From: Hydractinia symbiolongicarpus
Lineage: Eukaryota; Cnidaria; Hydrozoa; Anthoathecata; Hydractiniidae
Assembly: GCF_029227915.1 (NCBI RefSeq)
Contig: NC_079876.1
Location: forward strand, 19,840,001 to 19,904,000
Direction of reading: 5' to 3'
Length of the DNA: 64,000 nucleotides
Below the pieces are notes generated by a model. That model had not been told where the DNA came from and made no database searches. It saw only the letters and a list, made by a program, of their open reading frames with translations. The position numbers and the translations under genes were made by a program. The first letter of the stretch is position 1; each line of letters starts with the position of its first letter. Positions 1-10,623 of this stretch are shown piece after piece.

Positions 1-36
1 TACTACCACAATGCTGTGTCTCCTGAGAGGTTTTCA

Positions 37-945
37 ATGTACAAAAAGCTTTTTGGAACTTTGTTTAGATCCTCAATTCCTGACAATGACAATTCGCAGG
101 ACACGCAAAAACGGAGTGAACCAGCTGAGGAGATTGCACAACCTGAAACAGCTGTGGTTGCAAAAAAACGTGGCAGACCTTCAAAAAAGTCATCCGAAAA
201 AAGAGATTGGGATGATGACGAAATCTTTGTTCTTATTGAAACTTCGTCGAATCACGATAATCTCTACAACACAAGAAACAGCCAATATTTTAATCGTGAT
301 ACACGACAAAAATCTCTTGAAAAAATTCAGAAAGAATTAGCAGACCAAGGTATTTTTGCTGCAGTGAAAGATATTGCAGATAAACTCACGAATCTAAAGA
401 CATACTATGGTGGTCAAAAAAGATCTGTCGAATCTTCAAAGGCCAGTGGCGCTGGAGCTGATGATGTTTACGAGAGTAATTGGAAGTTCTTTCAAGTTTT
501 GCACTTTTTAAATGATTCGTTTACTCCAAGAAGAACTTTCAGCAATGCCGATGAAAATTCAACGTACGAGGTCTTGAATCCACCCTCAGCAAAAAGCGCA
601 AAGAAGATTCGCGATTCGAGCATGGAGACAGCGCAAAAAGTTATGCATTCTGCGGCTGCAGCTTTGGAAAAGTTAAATGAAAAAAGGTCAAACGGAGGAG
701 CTGAAAGGAAAGAAAAAACGGAAGATGAAGTTTTTTGTGAATTGCTGTGCAAAATATTAACAAGTATTCCGAATGGCGAAGAAAAAGACATGCTTAAATT
801 GAACATGCAACATTCCGCAACGTCACTGAAGTATAAACGACGTCACTCTTCCTCGTCAAGCAGCTCTGTTTCTTCTTCACCTCTCGGATCACCTGTGTTT
901 ATGAACAACAGTTACAGCAGTTATAACAATGGATTATTCCAATAA
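37..945 (+). CDS. MADF/Myb-like DNA-binding partner protein of a Harbinger transposon
   Basis: The reading frame is open from base 1; the first in-frame ATG is at 37, so the true start may lie outside the window. The protein (about 302 aa from that ATG) has an AT-hook-like KKRGRPSKKS near residue 45, then a MADF-type helical domain (WDDDEIFVLIE..., later NLKTYYGGQKR) and a serine-rich tail. Proteins of this type are the second gene of PIF/Harbinger elements, where they bind the element ends and help bring the transposase to DNA. This fits the convergent transposase remnant only 28 bp downstream on the other strand. No internal stop is seen. Family assignment is by motif recognition; a domesticated MADF gene is an alternative, but the neighbour makes that unlikely. 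Confidence 0.75.
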   Translation: MYKKLFGTLFRSSIPDNDNSQDTQKRSEPAEEIAQPETAVVAKKRGRPSKKSSEKRDWDDDEIFVLIETSSNHDNLYNTRNSQYFNRDTRQKSLEKIQKELADQGIFAAVKDIADKLTNLKTYYGGQKRSVESSKASGAGADDVYESNWKFFQVLHFLNDSFTPRRTFSNADENSTYEVLNPPSAKSAKKIRDSSMETAQKVMHSAAAALEKLNEKRSNGGAERKEKTEDEVFCELLCKILTSIPNGEEKDMLKLNMQHSATSLKYKRRHSSSSSSSVSSSPLGSPVFMNNSYSSYNNGLFQ

Positions 946-972
946 AATATTTTTGTATACGTGTTTCTTTTT

Positions 973-2017
973 CTAGTACAAAGGTAAAAAAAATAACCAG
1001 CAATAGTTTATAGCTGATTGCCATGGTATTTGTCCTGGTCTATAAAAGTGGTCTGCGAACACTTCTCTGATATACTCAGCTGAGTTGGTCGCTCTATTAC
1101 TTCTGTTCACTGGCAATTTCTGAATAATGGATTCGGTGTAGCTTCCTTCTCTCCAGCGCCCAAGTTCAACTTCTCCGTTTTCGCATTCAAAGTCGATGAA
1201 CCCTTGAGGTGTATAACTCTCTTTCGACAAATCTCGTAACATATTGTGCAAAACGAGTGAGGCAAGCGTAATGATAGTTGCTTTTTCAGGACTTAGCATG
1301 AGCTTGGTGGAGAATACTCTGAAACGGTTCACCCATATTCCAAACGCGTTTTCACTAATGCGGCGAAATCGTGACAAACGGTAATTGAATATTCTATTTC
1401 TCGGTGTAAGTTTCCTTTGTGCGAAAGGTTTCATGCAGTTGTTGGTTAATGGAAACGCATCATCTCCAACAAAGACGTAAGGAATAGGCTCGTTGTTCTG
1501 ATCATGAGCCCAGTTTGGATCAGGAGACTGTGGCAGGGGCTTACAATCGGGAAGATTTAAGTCACCATTTTCTAAAGCTTTGTAAAAATAGCTGTTTCTA
1601 TAAACTCCGCCGTCGCTTATTCTTCCCTGGCAGCCAACATCCACGAAGCAAAACTTATAATCATGATCGACTATAGCGAGAAGTACAATTGAAAAGAATC
1701 CTTTATAATTATAGAATTCTGACCCAGAATCCTTAGGATGTAGAATAGATATGTGTTTCCCATTAGCAGCACCAATGCAATCTGGAAATTGCCAACGCGT
1801 TCGAATCTTTTCCTCTTGCGACATCCATTCCTCTTTGGTGTTAGGTAGATGTAAGTATTGATCCTTGAAAGACAAATAAATTTCTTGGCAAACAGTTGGT
1901 ATGAAAATCTTTCACCCATACAGTTTTTTTTTTCCTAACTTTTCTGCCATGTGAAAGAATGACACTGCTTGAAAAGATCAAGGAGCACAAAATTGTTTCT
2001 TCTTCGTTGTCGCTCAT
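973..2017 (-). pseudogene. Harbinger (HARBI1-like, DDE_Tnp_4) transposase, internally deleted
   Basis: The 300-aa main frame (973-1875) carries the Harbinger nuclease core: CIGAANGKHISI, VDVGCQGRISDGGVYR and RRISENAFGIWVNRFRVF, the usual regions of the three catalytic acids. The first one reads AANGKH where the family normally has a D before GKH, so a catalytic Asp appears replaced by Asn. Upstream on the same strand, an ATG at 2017 opens an N-terminal piece typical of the family (MSDNEEETIL... KKKTVWVKDF), but it runs out of frame into TVCQEIYLSFKDQYL near 1905. The roughly 100 residues normally between these blocks are missing. I read this as an internal deletion plus loss of an active-site residue, giving a dead transposase. 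It is convergent with the MADF partner gene. Confidence 0.8.
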
Positions 2018-2520
2018 GCCTGATGTTGTGGTAAATTAAATTCAGATTGTTCTTTATATTGTCTCGTGTATGTATACAAAAATATTAAATCAATTTAAGA
2101 ATTAAGTAATTATTGACCTAAAATTTTTGTGTGTATTTTTTTCAACAATATTCCGAAAAATAATATTTTTCGAAAATTGATCTGTAAAATTGTTCCGTGT
2201 ATTCGAGCCTTCGTATTCGTATTAACAAAATTACGAAAAAGGAAACGACTTTGGGTCAGAAACGCAGGGAAAATCTTTCACCCTGAACGTCAACTCTTCT
2301 TTATCTTCTTCAAACGTAAATTTTTTAATTTTAACAGCCATTTTAGTTTTAAAATGACCTTTCACAACGAAACATACTACTATTTTTTTTAAAAAAAAAA
2401 TCGATTTGGGCACGATTTATGTCGGCTTCCTTTGATGATTGCTGAAAGTGAGCTTATCTCACTGTTAGCCGGAAAAAAAATATCAAAAAATTTTGATTTC
2501 AAAAAATCGGCTAAAGATGA

Positions 2521-2636
2521 GCTAACGATGAGTTCAGCTGTGAGCTAAGCAGGTACTTTTACGTTCACACTATGGGCTAAGGTCTTAGCGCGTCATGCGC
2601 ACTATGGTTAGCTCATCGTTAGCCCATAGTGAGAAC
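2521..2636. repeat. Nested inverted repeats, candidate Harbinger terminal region
   Basis: Two inverted pairs are nested here: gctaacgatgag (2521-2532) against ctcatcgttagc (2612-2623), and gttcacactatgggctaa (2563-2580) against ttagcccatagtgagaac (2619-2636, one mismatch). They lie about 500 bp beyond the transposase start, where the end of the Harbinger element would be expected. The other end would be left of base 1, so the TIR cannot be confirmed. Confidence 0.45.
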
Positions 2637-3335
2637 CAAGCTTAAATATGAAACCTTTTTTGATAGCAGTTTCATGCTCCAACTCATCCTTGAAAAAATT
2701 GATAATTCTTTGCAATCCAGAGAAGCTAAAGCTTGGTTGTACTTTTTTAAACATTGCTTCACTGATCTAAGTCACAGTTCTTGTGTTAATACTCGTGTCG
2801 GTTTAGACACTTTGAACAACTTCCTTTTGAAAATAATAGGGAAACAAGAATAACAGGGGCGTTAAGATGCATCCATTAACAATAAATCTGGAAAGTACAG
2901 AAATTGAAAATGAGAGAAAGGTTCAAAAATCAGAATAAACTTTTTCAAATACATCATTTATTTCCAATTTTGTTCCATTTTCATAATGTTGACTGTGATG
3001 TAACATACACAATCCTGCTTTTACATTTCGAGTAGAGCATGCATGTAACATGACACTGTTCATATGAAGTATTTGAAACAAGAGAATGTGTACTTCCTGT
3101 GACACAAAATTATAATGTAGCAATCATTCCTACGTTATCCAAAACACATCTCACTTTCTACGACATTAAAGTTGTGCAACCTATTTATCCTGACACTAAA
3201 AGTTACTGCATATCTAATGCATTACAAATAGCTTTGTGGTAAACCTAGTATTTTAAAAATTAATGGCGTGATTCTTATTACGCATTTCTGCTCTGCTTGG
3301 CAACACTACATTTTTTATAACTAATAACCAACATT
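2637..3335. other. No gene recognised
   Basis: This is AT-rich sequence between the Harbinger end region and the next repeat. A 74-codon frame at 2629-2853 has no recognisable motif and is not called. Confidence 0.5.
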
Positions 3336-3535
3336 CAACCTCGTCCCCAGGCCCATTTTTCTCTTTCTGACAATCTCGGACGGCGAGAAGAAATGACCCT
3401 GGGCCACACTGGTCAGTTCTGAGATCTGATTGGTTTCTCAAGTTTCCGTTAATTATGAAGATAAATTAAATTATGCGTAAAAAATTGAATGATAACAGAA
3501 AAACAATAATGGCGGTTAAGTTTATGTGCGAAAGG
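3336..3535 (+). repeat. Left inverted end of an outer DNA element
   Basis: About 200 bp beginning caacctcgtccccaggccca are repeated in inverted orientation, with a few differences, at 15115-15314. Shared blocks include the cggacggcgagaagaaatga region and the gaaaaacaataatggcg region. The pair encloses the Copia insertion, so it looks like the two ends of a roughly 2.2-kb element split by Copia. The flanks outside both ends do not show a matching target duplication. Confidence 0.6.
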
Positions 3536-4838
3536 GACGCTACTGGACTGAATTTATTTTTGTGAAAAACAAAATATTTGGCATTGTTAATATAGCTTAA
3601 CGTGCAAACAAAATTTAATAGCTTTTAGTTGTACATTTAGAGACTGTTAAAGTAAGGTTCTGTTTTTTTTGCAGTGCAGTTGAGGAGGTAGCTACTAGAC
3701 TAAAGCTAGAAAGGCTAGCTATGCTAGCTTTTGTGCACAGGGTGTAGTAAAAAACACAATGTAGGTTTGCTCGAACACATGTTTAGCAGCTATCTAGCTA
3801 GCTCAAATACAACACAAGGTATATACAGGTATACATAACTAATCCTATTTCTCCCGAACAGACCTTCTTTTACACTCTAGCTAATATTTTTTCTAAAGGA
3901 GGCAGAACACATAAACATAAAAATAAATTAATAAAAAATAAACATAAACAAAAAAATAAAATCACATGCTGCTGACTTGGTTGAAAAAGGTTAAAAAACT
4001 GGATTAAGAAGTTCATACTATTTAATTAACCAAATAGTTATACGCTTAATTAATCTGTACGTACCTTAATCAGTCTTAATTAATCGGTTACAGATTAAAT
4101 AAGAATCGGTTACAGATTTTAAATAACAATCGATTACAGATTAAATAACAATTTTCTCTGACTGCATGAAATGTAACATCCTATGTTTTATGACTTTTAA
4201 TCTCTTAATAAAGCAACAAACATAAATTTTTTCAAAAAAATCAATTGGTTTGACCGTAGTGGCCATTTAGTTGTAAATGAGTTTCCAGGGACCCATTTTG
4301 TGAAAAACCAAAAGTGCAATATGATGAAAAAGAAAGATGAAAAAGAAAGATATTGAGCTAAAACTTGTTAGGAGATGCTTTTAGGCTGGTCTGATGGGAT
4401 TAGCATAAAAAATGATTCTGTAATAGCTATACTTTCCAAATTTCAGAATTTAGGCATTTAAAGCAGGACGATAAGATTTTTTTAAAGACAATTATAAATT
4501 TTGACCTAGCAATAACAAGTTAGGTAAAAAATTTTGACAATACGATTTTATTTACTAGGTGTAGCTATATGCATGTTACAACAACAATAACAGACAAAAG
4601 GAGCGAGTTATTATATACGTCTAAACGTTTATATCTGATCTGTATCTGACACATGGTTACGTTGATGCCTCAACTTAGGTTTATAGAGGTTTATGTCGGC
4701 AATAAGTCGCCTGCAAGACAAAAATGGAATTAGAAAGACTGCATGTTCCTATAAAATACTAAAAACTTAACTAGCTATAGCTAGGCATCTTCAGTGTAAT
4801 TCTAATCACAAAACCCTCTGATAATTCTATGGCTAGCT
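3536..4838. other. Left arm of outer element, no gene recognised
   Basis: AT-rich sequence with short runs such as gctagctag. Between about 4081 and 4150 there are three imperfect copies of a roughly 22-bp unit containing atcggttacagatt. No coding frame with recognisable features was found. Confidence 0.5.
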
Positions 4839-4843
4839 AAAAG

Positions 4844-5043
4844 TGTGAACATTTCAGCCATTTCAGCCACTTGGGGGTAATAAAATAAACAAATACGAAA
4901 ATGGTTTTTCTTCTATATAAAATCAACAAACACGTGTTTCTTCTTTTACACTTTTAACTCTACCATCTTTAGTCCTAATGCCGTTCTAGTTAAACGGCAC
5001 CGAGAGTCTAGCAAACAAAAACAAATATGGCGGCAATCTAACA
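4844..5043 (-). repeat. Copia 3' LTR
   Basis: This 200-bp long terminal repeat appears identical to the copy at 14390-14589. The polypurine tract (agtggggg on the minus strand) lies directly upstream at 5044-5053. The target duplication aaaag abuts it at 4839-4843. Confidence 0.93.
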
Positions 5044-5053
5044 CCCCCACTTG
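5044..5053 (-). other. Copia polypurine tract
   Basis: On the minus strand, aagtgggggt lies immediately before the LTR start TGTTAG. This is the expected place and composition for the plus-strand DNA primer of an LTR element. Confidence 0.75.
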
Positions 5054-5074
5054 ACGTAAAGTTCTCATTAAAAA

Positions 5075-6423
5075 TTACTCTCCAAATAAATATTGTTTGA
5101 ACATTGTCAACAAATGTTTCTTTGGCGGTTTTGTAAATATATCCGCTTTGTTTTCACTTGAAGGTATATATTCTACAGCTATCTGATTCTGTTGAAAACA
5201 TTCTCTGATATAATGGTATCGGATATCGATATGTTTGGCCTTCATGTGCTTTACGGGGTTTTTTAACAACGCTAAGGCACCTTGGTTGTCATTTTTAATC
5301 ACAGGCGGCTTGAGGTGAAAATTTGTTAAATCTTTGATAAGTCGTGTTAGGTGGGCGGTCTCCTGAGCTGTTAGTGAGAGGGCCATATATTCAGCTTCGC
5401 ACGTTGAAAGTGCCACAGACGCTTGTTTTTTCGACCTCCAACTGATAGGTGGCCCACTCGGATTGATGCTGATACAATAACCGGTAATACTTCTTCTGTT
5501 ATCCAAAGAAGAAGCCCAATTAGCATCACAAAATGCATAGAGACGAAATTCTTTATGGTTTAGTTTACGAAAAGTGAATGTATAACTCACAGTATTTTTT
5601 ATATATCGAAATACATGTTTTAACATAATGCAGTCTGAATTTTCAGGCTTTGACAAGTGTTGAGACAGCTTAGTTACAACATAACTCAAATCTGGTCGGG
5701 AGCAAGTCATGGCATATACAATGCTTCCCACCATTTGACGATATAGTTTGGTGTCGTTATCGGTCTTCTCAGTATCACTGGTCTCATCTAATATATATGC
5801 GGCAGGGTTTTGTTCACATGGGGTATTCCTCGGTTTACAATCATTGAGACTGAATCGGATAAGGACATTTTTAAGGTAACGGGACTGGGACATGGTGACG
5901 TAGTCAATCCCCCTCTCAAAATCAATTCCAAGAAACGATGAGAGTGTTCCAAGATCTTTCATATTAAATCGATTCTTCAACTGGATCTTGACAGTGTTGA
6001 GCAGTTCGTCCTTACTTGATGTAATAATAATGTCATCCACCCAAACAAGTAACACAATGGTATAACCACATTGTCTACGAACAAACACACATGGATCGGC
6101 ATGAGATTGGACAAAACCAATATCACATAAAAAATCATGCAGCAATTGGTGCCAATTGCGTCCACTTTGTTTGAGCTTTGCCGTAGGGCGCTATGTCTGC
6201 TAAAATTTTTTCTAATGCACGGGACGCATCAGATTTCTGTTTTAAAAAATAAGTAAACATACATCCTGTGAAATCATCATTTAACAAGAGCATATCTGAA
6301 GCCATTCAGTGACGCTGGTTCTATTGGTCCGGCTAGGTCGGTGTGTACAAGTTCGAAAGGAGTCGTGGCACGGATGTCTGGCTGACGATTACGAGTGTTG
6401 GTCTGCTTTGCTAGTGTACATAC
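5075..6423 (-). pseudogene. pol: Copia pol remnant: integrase fragment, reverse transcriptase, RNase H
   Basis: Reading leftward from 6423, an integrase fragment (RNRQPDIRATTPFELVHTDL) continues the Copia frame interrupted by the inner transposon. A small deletion near 6285-6295 shifts frame in the next segment (LLNDDFTGCMFTYFLKQ). Near 6175-6185 the sequence passes from integrase (ILADIAPYGK) straight to reverse transcriptase (LKQSGRNWHQLLHDFL), so the integrase C-terminus and the N-terminal RT are gone. The rest (5075-6145) is well preserved: the RT active site VDD within LLVWVDDIII, the SFLGIDFERG block, and RNase H with STCEAEYMAL and HIDIRYHYIRE. It ends with the stop codon 31 bp from the LTR. 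Copia pol normally encodes protease, integrase, RT and RNase H in that order. Confidence 0.9.
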
Positions 6424-6432
6424 CTCACAGTC

Positions 6433-6510
6433 CAACCTCGTCCCCAGGGCTTGTTAGGCTTTTTATATTTGGACGGCCTGAACAAGGCCCTGGCCCTGGC
6501 TGGTCACGTG
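6433..6510 (+). repeat. Left terminal inverted repeat of helicase transposon
   Basis: This matches 12950-13027 in inverted orientation at 77 of 78 positions by my reading. It contains a GC-rich stretch including ggccctggccctggctggtc. Confidence 0.92.
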
Positions 6511-7282
6511 ACAAATTTGATTGGCCGTAAGAACTCGCATAATTAAAACGCGTCCCGCGAGTGATATTAGAGGCAAAATTATGTGGCGAGAAAAAATCAA
6601 AATTCGAGAACTTTTCGTGGTGATGGACCGCGGATTAGCAATTCAAAAAGTAGCTCTTTAAAAATGGTGGCTGTTATTTTGTGGGTGTTGCGTTTGGTTT
6701 GGTTTTTGATGTTGTTCTACTAGCTAAATGTAGCTAGATTCAAAATTTTGGAAAAACATTATTTTTGATATGGAACTGCAACAGTTCTGAAAGTATTTTA
6801 CCAGAAAGAAGATTAACAATAACTGGTTGAAAGCAGGTTTGAGCATCTTGTGTTGCTAAAAACTCACACTGTTAAATGAACTGAAGAAGGAACGAACTTC
6901 ACAAGCGATCAAAACTGTCATACATATATAGCTAGCTATATGTAACATAATGTTTAGCTATGGAAAAGTAAGTGCATATCATCTTGTGTGCTAGGGTAGA
7001 CTTAAAAATTCTTATTAATATTTAATATTTTGCTTTATGATTTCTTGTTCCTGCATTGAATATGGGTAGGCCTCGTATCCTACACAGGAACCTTAGGCTA
7101 TGTACCATTTTGTGTTCTGTTAAAGTATTACTTTGTAATTTGTGTTCTCACTGTACTTTCAACATTCATCATTATTGTATGATATTCTTGTGTATGGACA
7201 ATATATACAAATCCTTGTCAGTAAAACCCTTACAGTAGTTTTGTTTGTTCTGTTGTAATATTTCTAATTCTTAAATTTTCAG
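6511..7282. other. 5' region of the DUF6589-type gene
   Basis: Probably promoter, first exon(s) and first intron. A splice acceptor (aattttcag) ends at 7282. The sequence atggaaaagtaagt at about 6960 looks like a short first exon with a donor, but its phase does not fit the next exon, so the start is unresolved. Confidence 0.4.
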
Positions 7283-10274
7283 AAAATGGAGAATGCAAAC
7301 ATAGCATAGCAGCAGCTGTAACACCAAAGAAGTTTTATCCAAGAAAAAATGTTTCGCAACAGGGAGTGTGTAGATTATGTGGAAAATTCACTCAGCAGAG
7401 ACACCTAATCAAAATTTTTTCTAAAATTGGATTGGCAAAAAATCTTGCTTCAAAAGTGCATGAAGTGTGTGGCATAGGTATCAACGAGCATGACTGTATA
7501 ACGAAAGTCGTTTGCCGAACATGCGAATCTTTTATTACCAAGGTTGACGAGTACAGGAACTCTTGTCACAACGTCCAAGGTGAACTTAATCGAAACATGT
7601 CTGTCAAGAGAATGCTGCTACCAGAAGATTGTAACACAATCACAAGCAAAAATGAACCTTCTCGTAAGAAATTATTTGATTTAACAAACGTACAAAGTGC
7701 AGATAACATTGATAAAGAGAATATTGAATCAAGTGACAGTATTTTGAAAAAATTGAACAATGTTTTTGGCACAAAAGAAGTACCCTTTATTGGGAAATTA
7801 ATGTGGGAGACACCTGGTTTTAAAGATGTTTTTGTCAAATTATTACTCTCTGATCTGAATATGGCATGTAAAAGTCTATGCAGGAGAGATGAAAATGGTT
7901 CAACTTTACTTAACAATACCTATGATGGACTTTCAAATTTGCAGATCAAAAATATCAAAACTGAGATGTTGAAAATCCCCTATTTTGTCGATATTCTGGA
8001 AACAATTGCTGGTGATATTGAAAACAGGCAGAGTGAAATAAAATATGCTTTCATTTACTCAATTCTGATGCAGTCACGTTGGCACGAACTAAGTTTATTT
8101 CAAAGAATTAACACCACTCTTTTAATAGAAGGTGGTTGCAGTAAACAGGTATGTATATACATAATATAATAATAAAGGATTTTGTGTAAGCAATTGAACT
8201 GATTTTTATTTATTCTCACATTACTTTTAAGCTTTTCAGCAAGAGACCTGTGAATCTATCAATTTATTTTTTTAATTTTCTCAATATTGAGTTATCAGTA
8301 CCTTTTTTCACTTGTTCAGCCTTATCAGTAAGGCTGAACAAGTGAAAAAAAAAAAAACAATTCAAGGGCTGAAGCCAAATTTCCAGTTTCTTATAAAAAA
8401 GTGTAGTCTACAGCCTCATTTGTTGAAAATAATCTATTTATATTGGCTTTTGTTTTTAGTTGCAGATACGGTTTCAAAGATTAGGTGTTTGCTTGTGCCC
8501 GAGCAGAAGAGAGGTTTTATTGGATTTGATTGGTGGTCATTTTCGTGATGGTGTCATTGATAAAGTTAAAGGTGGAGCTGTGTTTCGAGGGACAGGAGAT
8601 AATTGGGACATAAGAATTCTCAAAGGTCATATGCATAAAAACAATCAAAATGAAGATCTCCATCTATTTGCCACAAATTTGATTGAAAACCGTCTATCAT
8701 TTGACCATCTCGATAATGACAATCCAAAACGTGATATTGCATTATTACCACTGAGTACATTTTCATTAAACATTGCAGAGTGGAGGGAATATATCAGAAC
8801 TTCAAAAATTTTGGTTGGGCGTATTTTGTTGGATTTTTTCCCAAAGTTCAAATTTCTGAAATCATTTGTTCCACAACACATTGATCATCAATATAGCCAC
8901 GAAATGGGGGAACGGTCATTCATTGCATCTATGCCTATCATTAATGCAAATGAAGCACACTATGCTGATTGTGTAAAGATACTTCGAACGTACGAAAAAT
9001 GGATCGCAGAAATTTACCGTGAAACAGGCATGTTGCAAAACATGCCAAACCTTGATGATGGACCACTTCTTGAAACCTTCCAAGCCAACCCTGGTCAGAA
9101 ATTTGCACACATCAATTTTACAGATTCTGATCCCATGAAAGAAATGAAAATTGTGTTTGGTGGCGATCAATTAACACGTGTAAGATTTGCTGGTGCAAAA
9201 GATTTACTAGCTGGTGCACATACTCCTAGCCATCGATTTGAACACTGCTCTCCTTTTAAACCAGTAATGTGGCATACCAAAGCAGCTCTTTTGCAATATT
9301 CATACCACCTCTTGCATAAACCTGAATCCATTGCTGAGAATGGAACGATAAAGTATTTTAGGGAGAAGCTTCGTCGAAAAAATGTTACTCCTGCTAAAGT
9401 ACTCGATTCTTTTGATGGTTGTGAGGAATTATTTATCAGTCTTGGACGTGCATATATTGTTGTTGCACTGATGAAGTTTTTTGGAATGGAAAGTTTGGAG
9501 GATAAACCATCTGTTTACCCTTTCCCTACTAACTTTGTTCATAAATCTGATGCTGAGAAAGACGCGTATATGAATAACATATTGACAAAGTTTTTAGATG
9601 AATACTTGCTGTAGAAATCCCCACCAAGAGATGGTGATGATTTTGTTGAAAATTATGGTTTTTGCGTAATATTTCTTACGATTCTGGTTCTGCAACTCAA
9701 GGATGCAGCAAAAGAAGGTGATGGAAACCGTACTCTTATCAACCAAAACATGCTTTTAAATGTGTTTAAATCTTTAGGTTCTTACAGCAAATATGCTCTG
9801 GAAATGTTTGTCAGCATTGCTCAAGTTGAGTGTTTACTGACACCACGATTATCTGAGGAGTTTAAGTGGGGGAATTTTGTCAACTGGCGTGGCGGTAAGG
9901 GGAAAAATATTGAAGACGACCTTGCTCAGGAGATTGTGAATAAAGTTTCCAAAAATATAGTTCAGAGAATGGGTCCTAACAAGACAATATCATCTATAAC
10001 TAAAATTACTAAAGCTGCTAACGGAATTAAAGAAATCCTGGAAAATTATGACAAAAATGCTAGTATACACAGATCCTCTACACAACATAGCACCAGTGAT
10101 GCTTTTGAAGATGAGAATGAAATGATATTAGATCTTCTCGAACTAAAACCTTTTCACCATTCATCAGGTCGTTTCCATAACAGTTTCCCAGCTATAAAAA
10201 GGTCACCTTTGCGCTATATGAACGTGACAGATTTTCACAATTGGTTGAAAAAACACAGAGATGAACTAGTTTGA
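7283..10274 (+). pseudogene. DUF6589-type transposon protein with N-terminal C2-C2 zinc finger; one internal stop
   Basis: One exon runs from the acceptor at 7282 to the donor at 8149 (aacag/gtatgt). The next starts at 8460 after tttttag, in matching phase, joining SKQ to LQIRFQRLGVC. The N-terminal part has CRLCGKF and later VVCRTC, resembling the paired-cysteine ZAD/THAP-like fingers of transposon proteins. The central part has GGDQLTRVRFAGAKD and PVMWHTKAALL, hallmarks of the DUF6589 family, a presumed nuclease domain of large DNA transposons. Frame 8460-10274 is continuous apart from a TAG at 9612-9614; coding character continues beyond it (YGFCVIFLTILVLQLKDAAK) to the stop at 10274. So this copy has either one nonsense mutation or a readthrough codon. 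The first exon was not identified. Confidence 0.8.
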
Positions 10275-10428
10275 AATTAGTTGCATTTATTTTTTTTAAA
10301 TATTTTTTACAATTTTATGTTATGATATATATTATATACTTTAAAAGTGAGAAAAAATATTAATTCGAGTTAACGTACAAAAAAGATATGCATCTGAAAT
10401 TTCACAAGTGGAAGCTTTTTTTGTTTGA

Positions 10429-10509
10429 GTTCTTTTCTAAGTTTGATGGACCAGAGTTCTTTTCTAAGTTTGATGGACCAGAGTTCTTTTCTAAGTTTGA
10501 TGGACCAGA
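10429..10509. repeat. Three tandem copies of a 27-bp unit
   Basis: The unit gttcttttctaagtttgatg plus gaccaga is repeated exactly three times between the stops of the two convergent transposon genes. Confidence 0.95.
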
Positions 10510-10623
10510 GACATAAAAATTGTCAAATTTGCTCCTTAATAAAATATACAGAAAAGTCAGTGTTTATATTGCATAAAAATAGTTTTTTCATATCCTTGTT
10601 TTAAAAAATAACCTCACAAATTT

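Noticed and set aside
2129-2392. Plus-strand frame with KRKRLWVR, resembling a Harbinger transposase N-terminus
   Set aside because: Only a few residues match, the remainder is low complexity, and the orientation is wrong for the adjacent transposase.
6960-6974. atggaaaagtaagt as first exon of the DUF6589-type gene
   Set aside because: A donor is present, but the phase does not match the next exon, so it could not be accepted.
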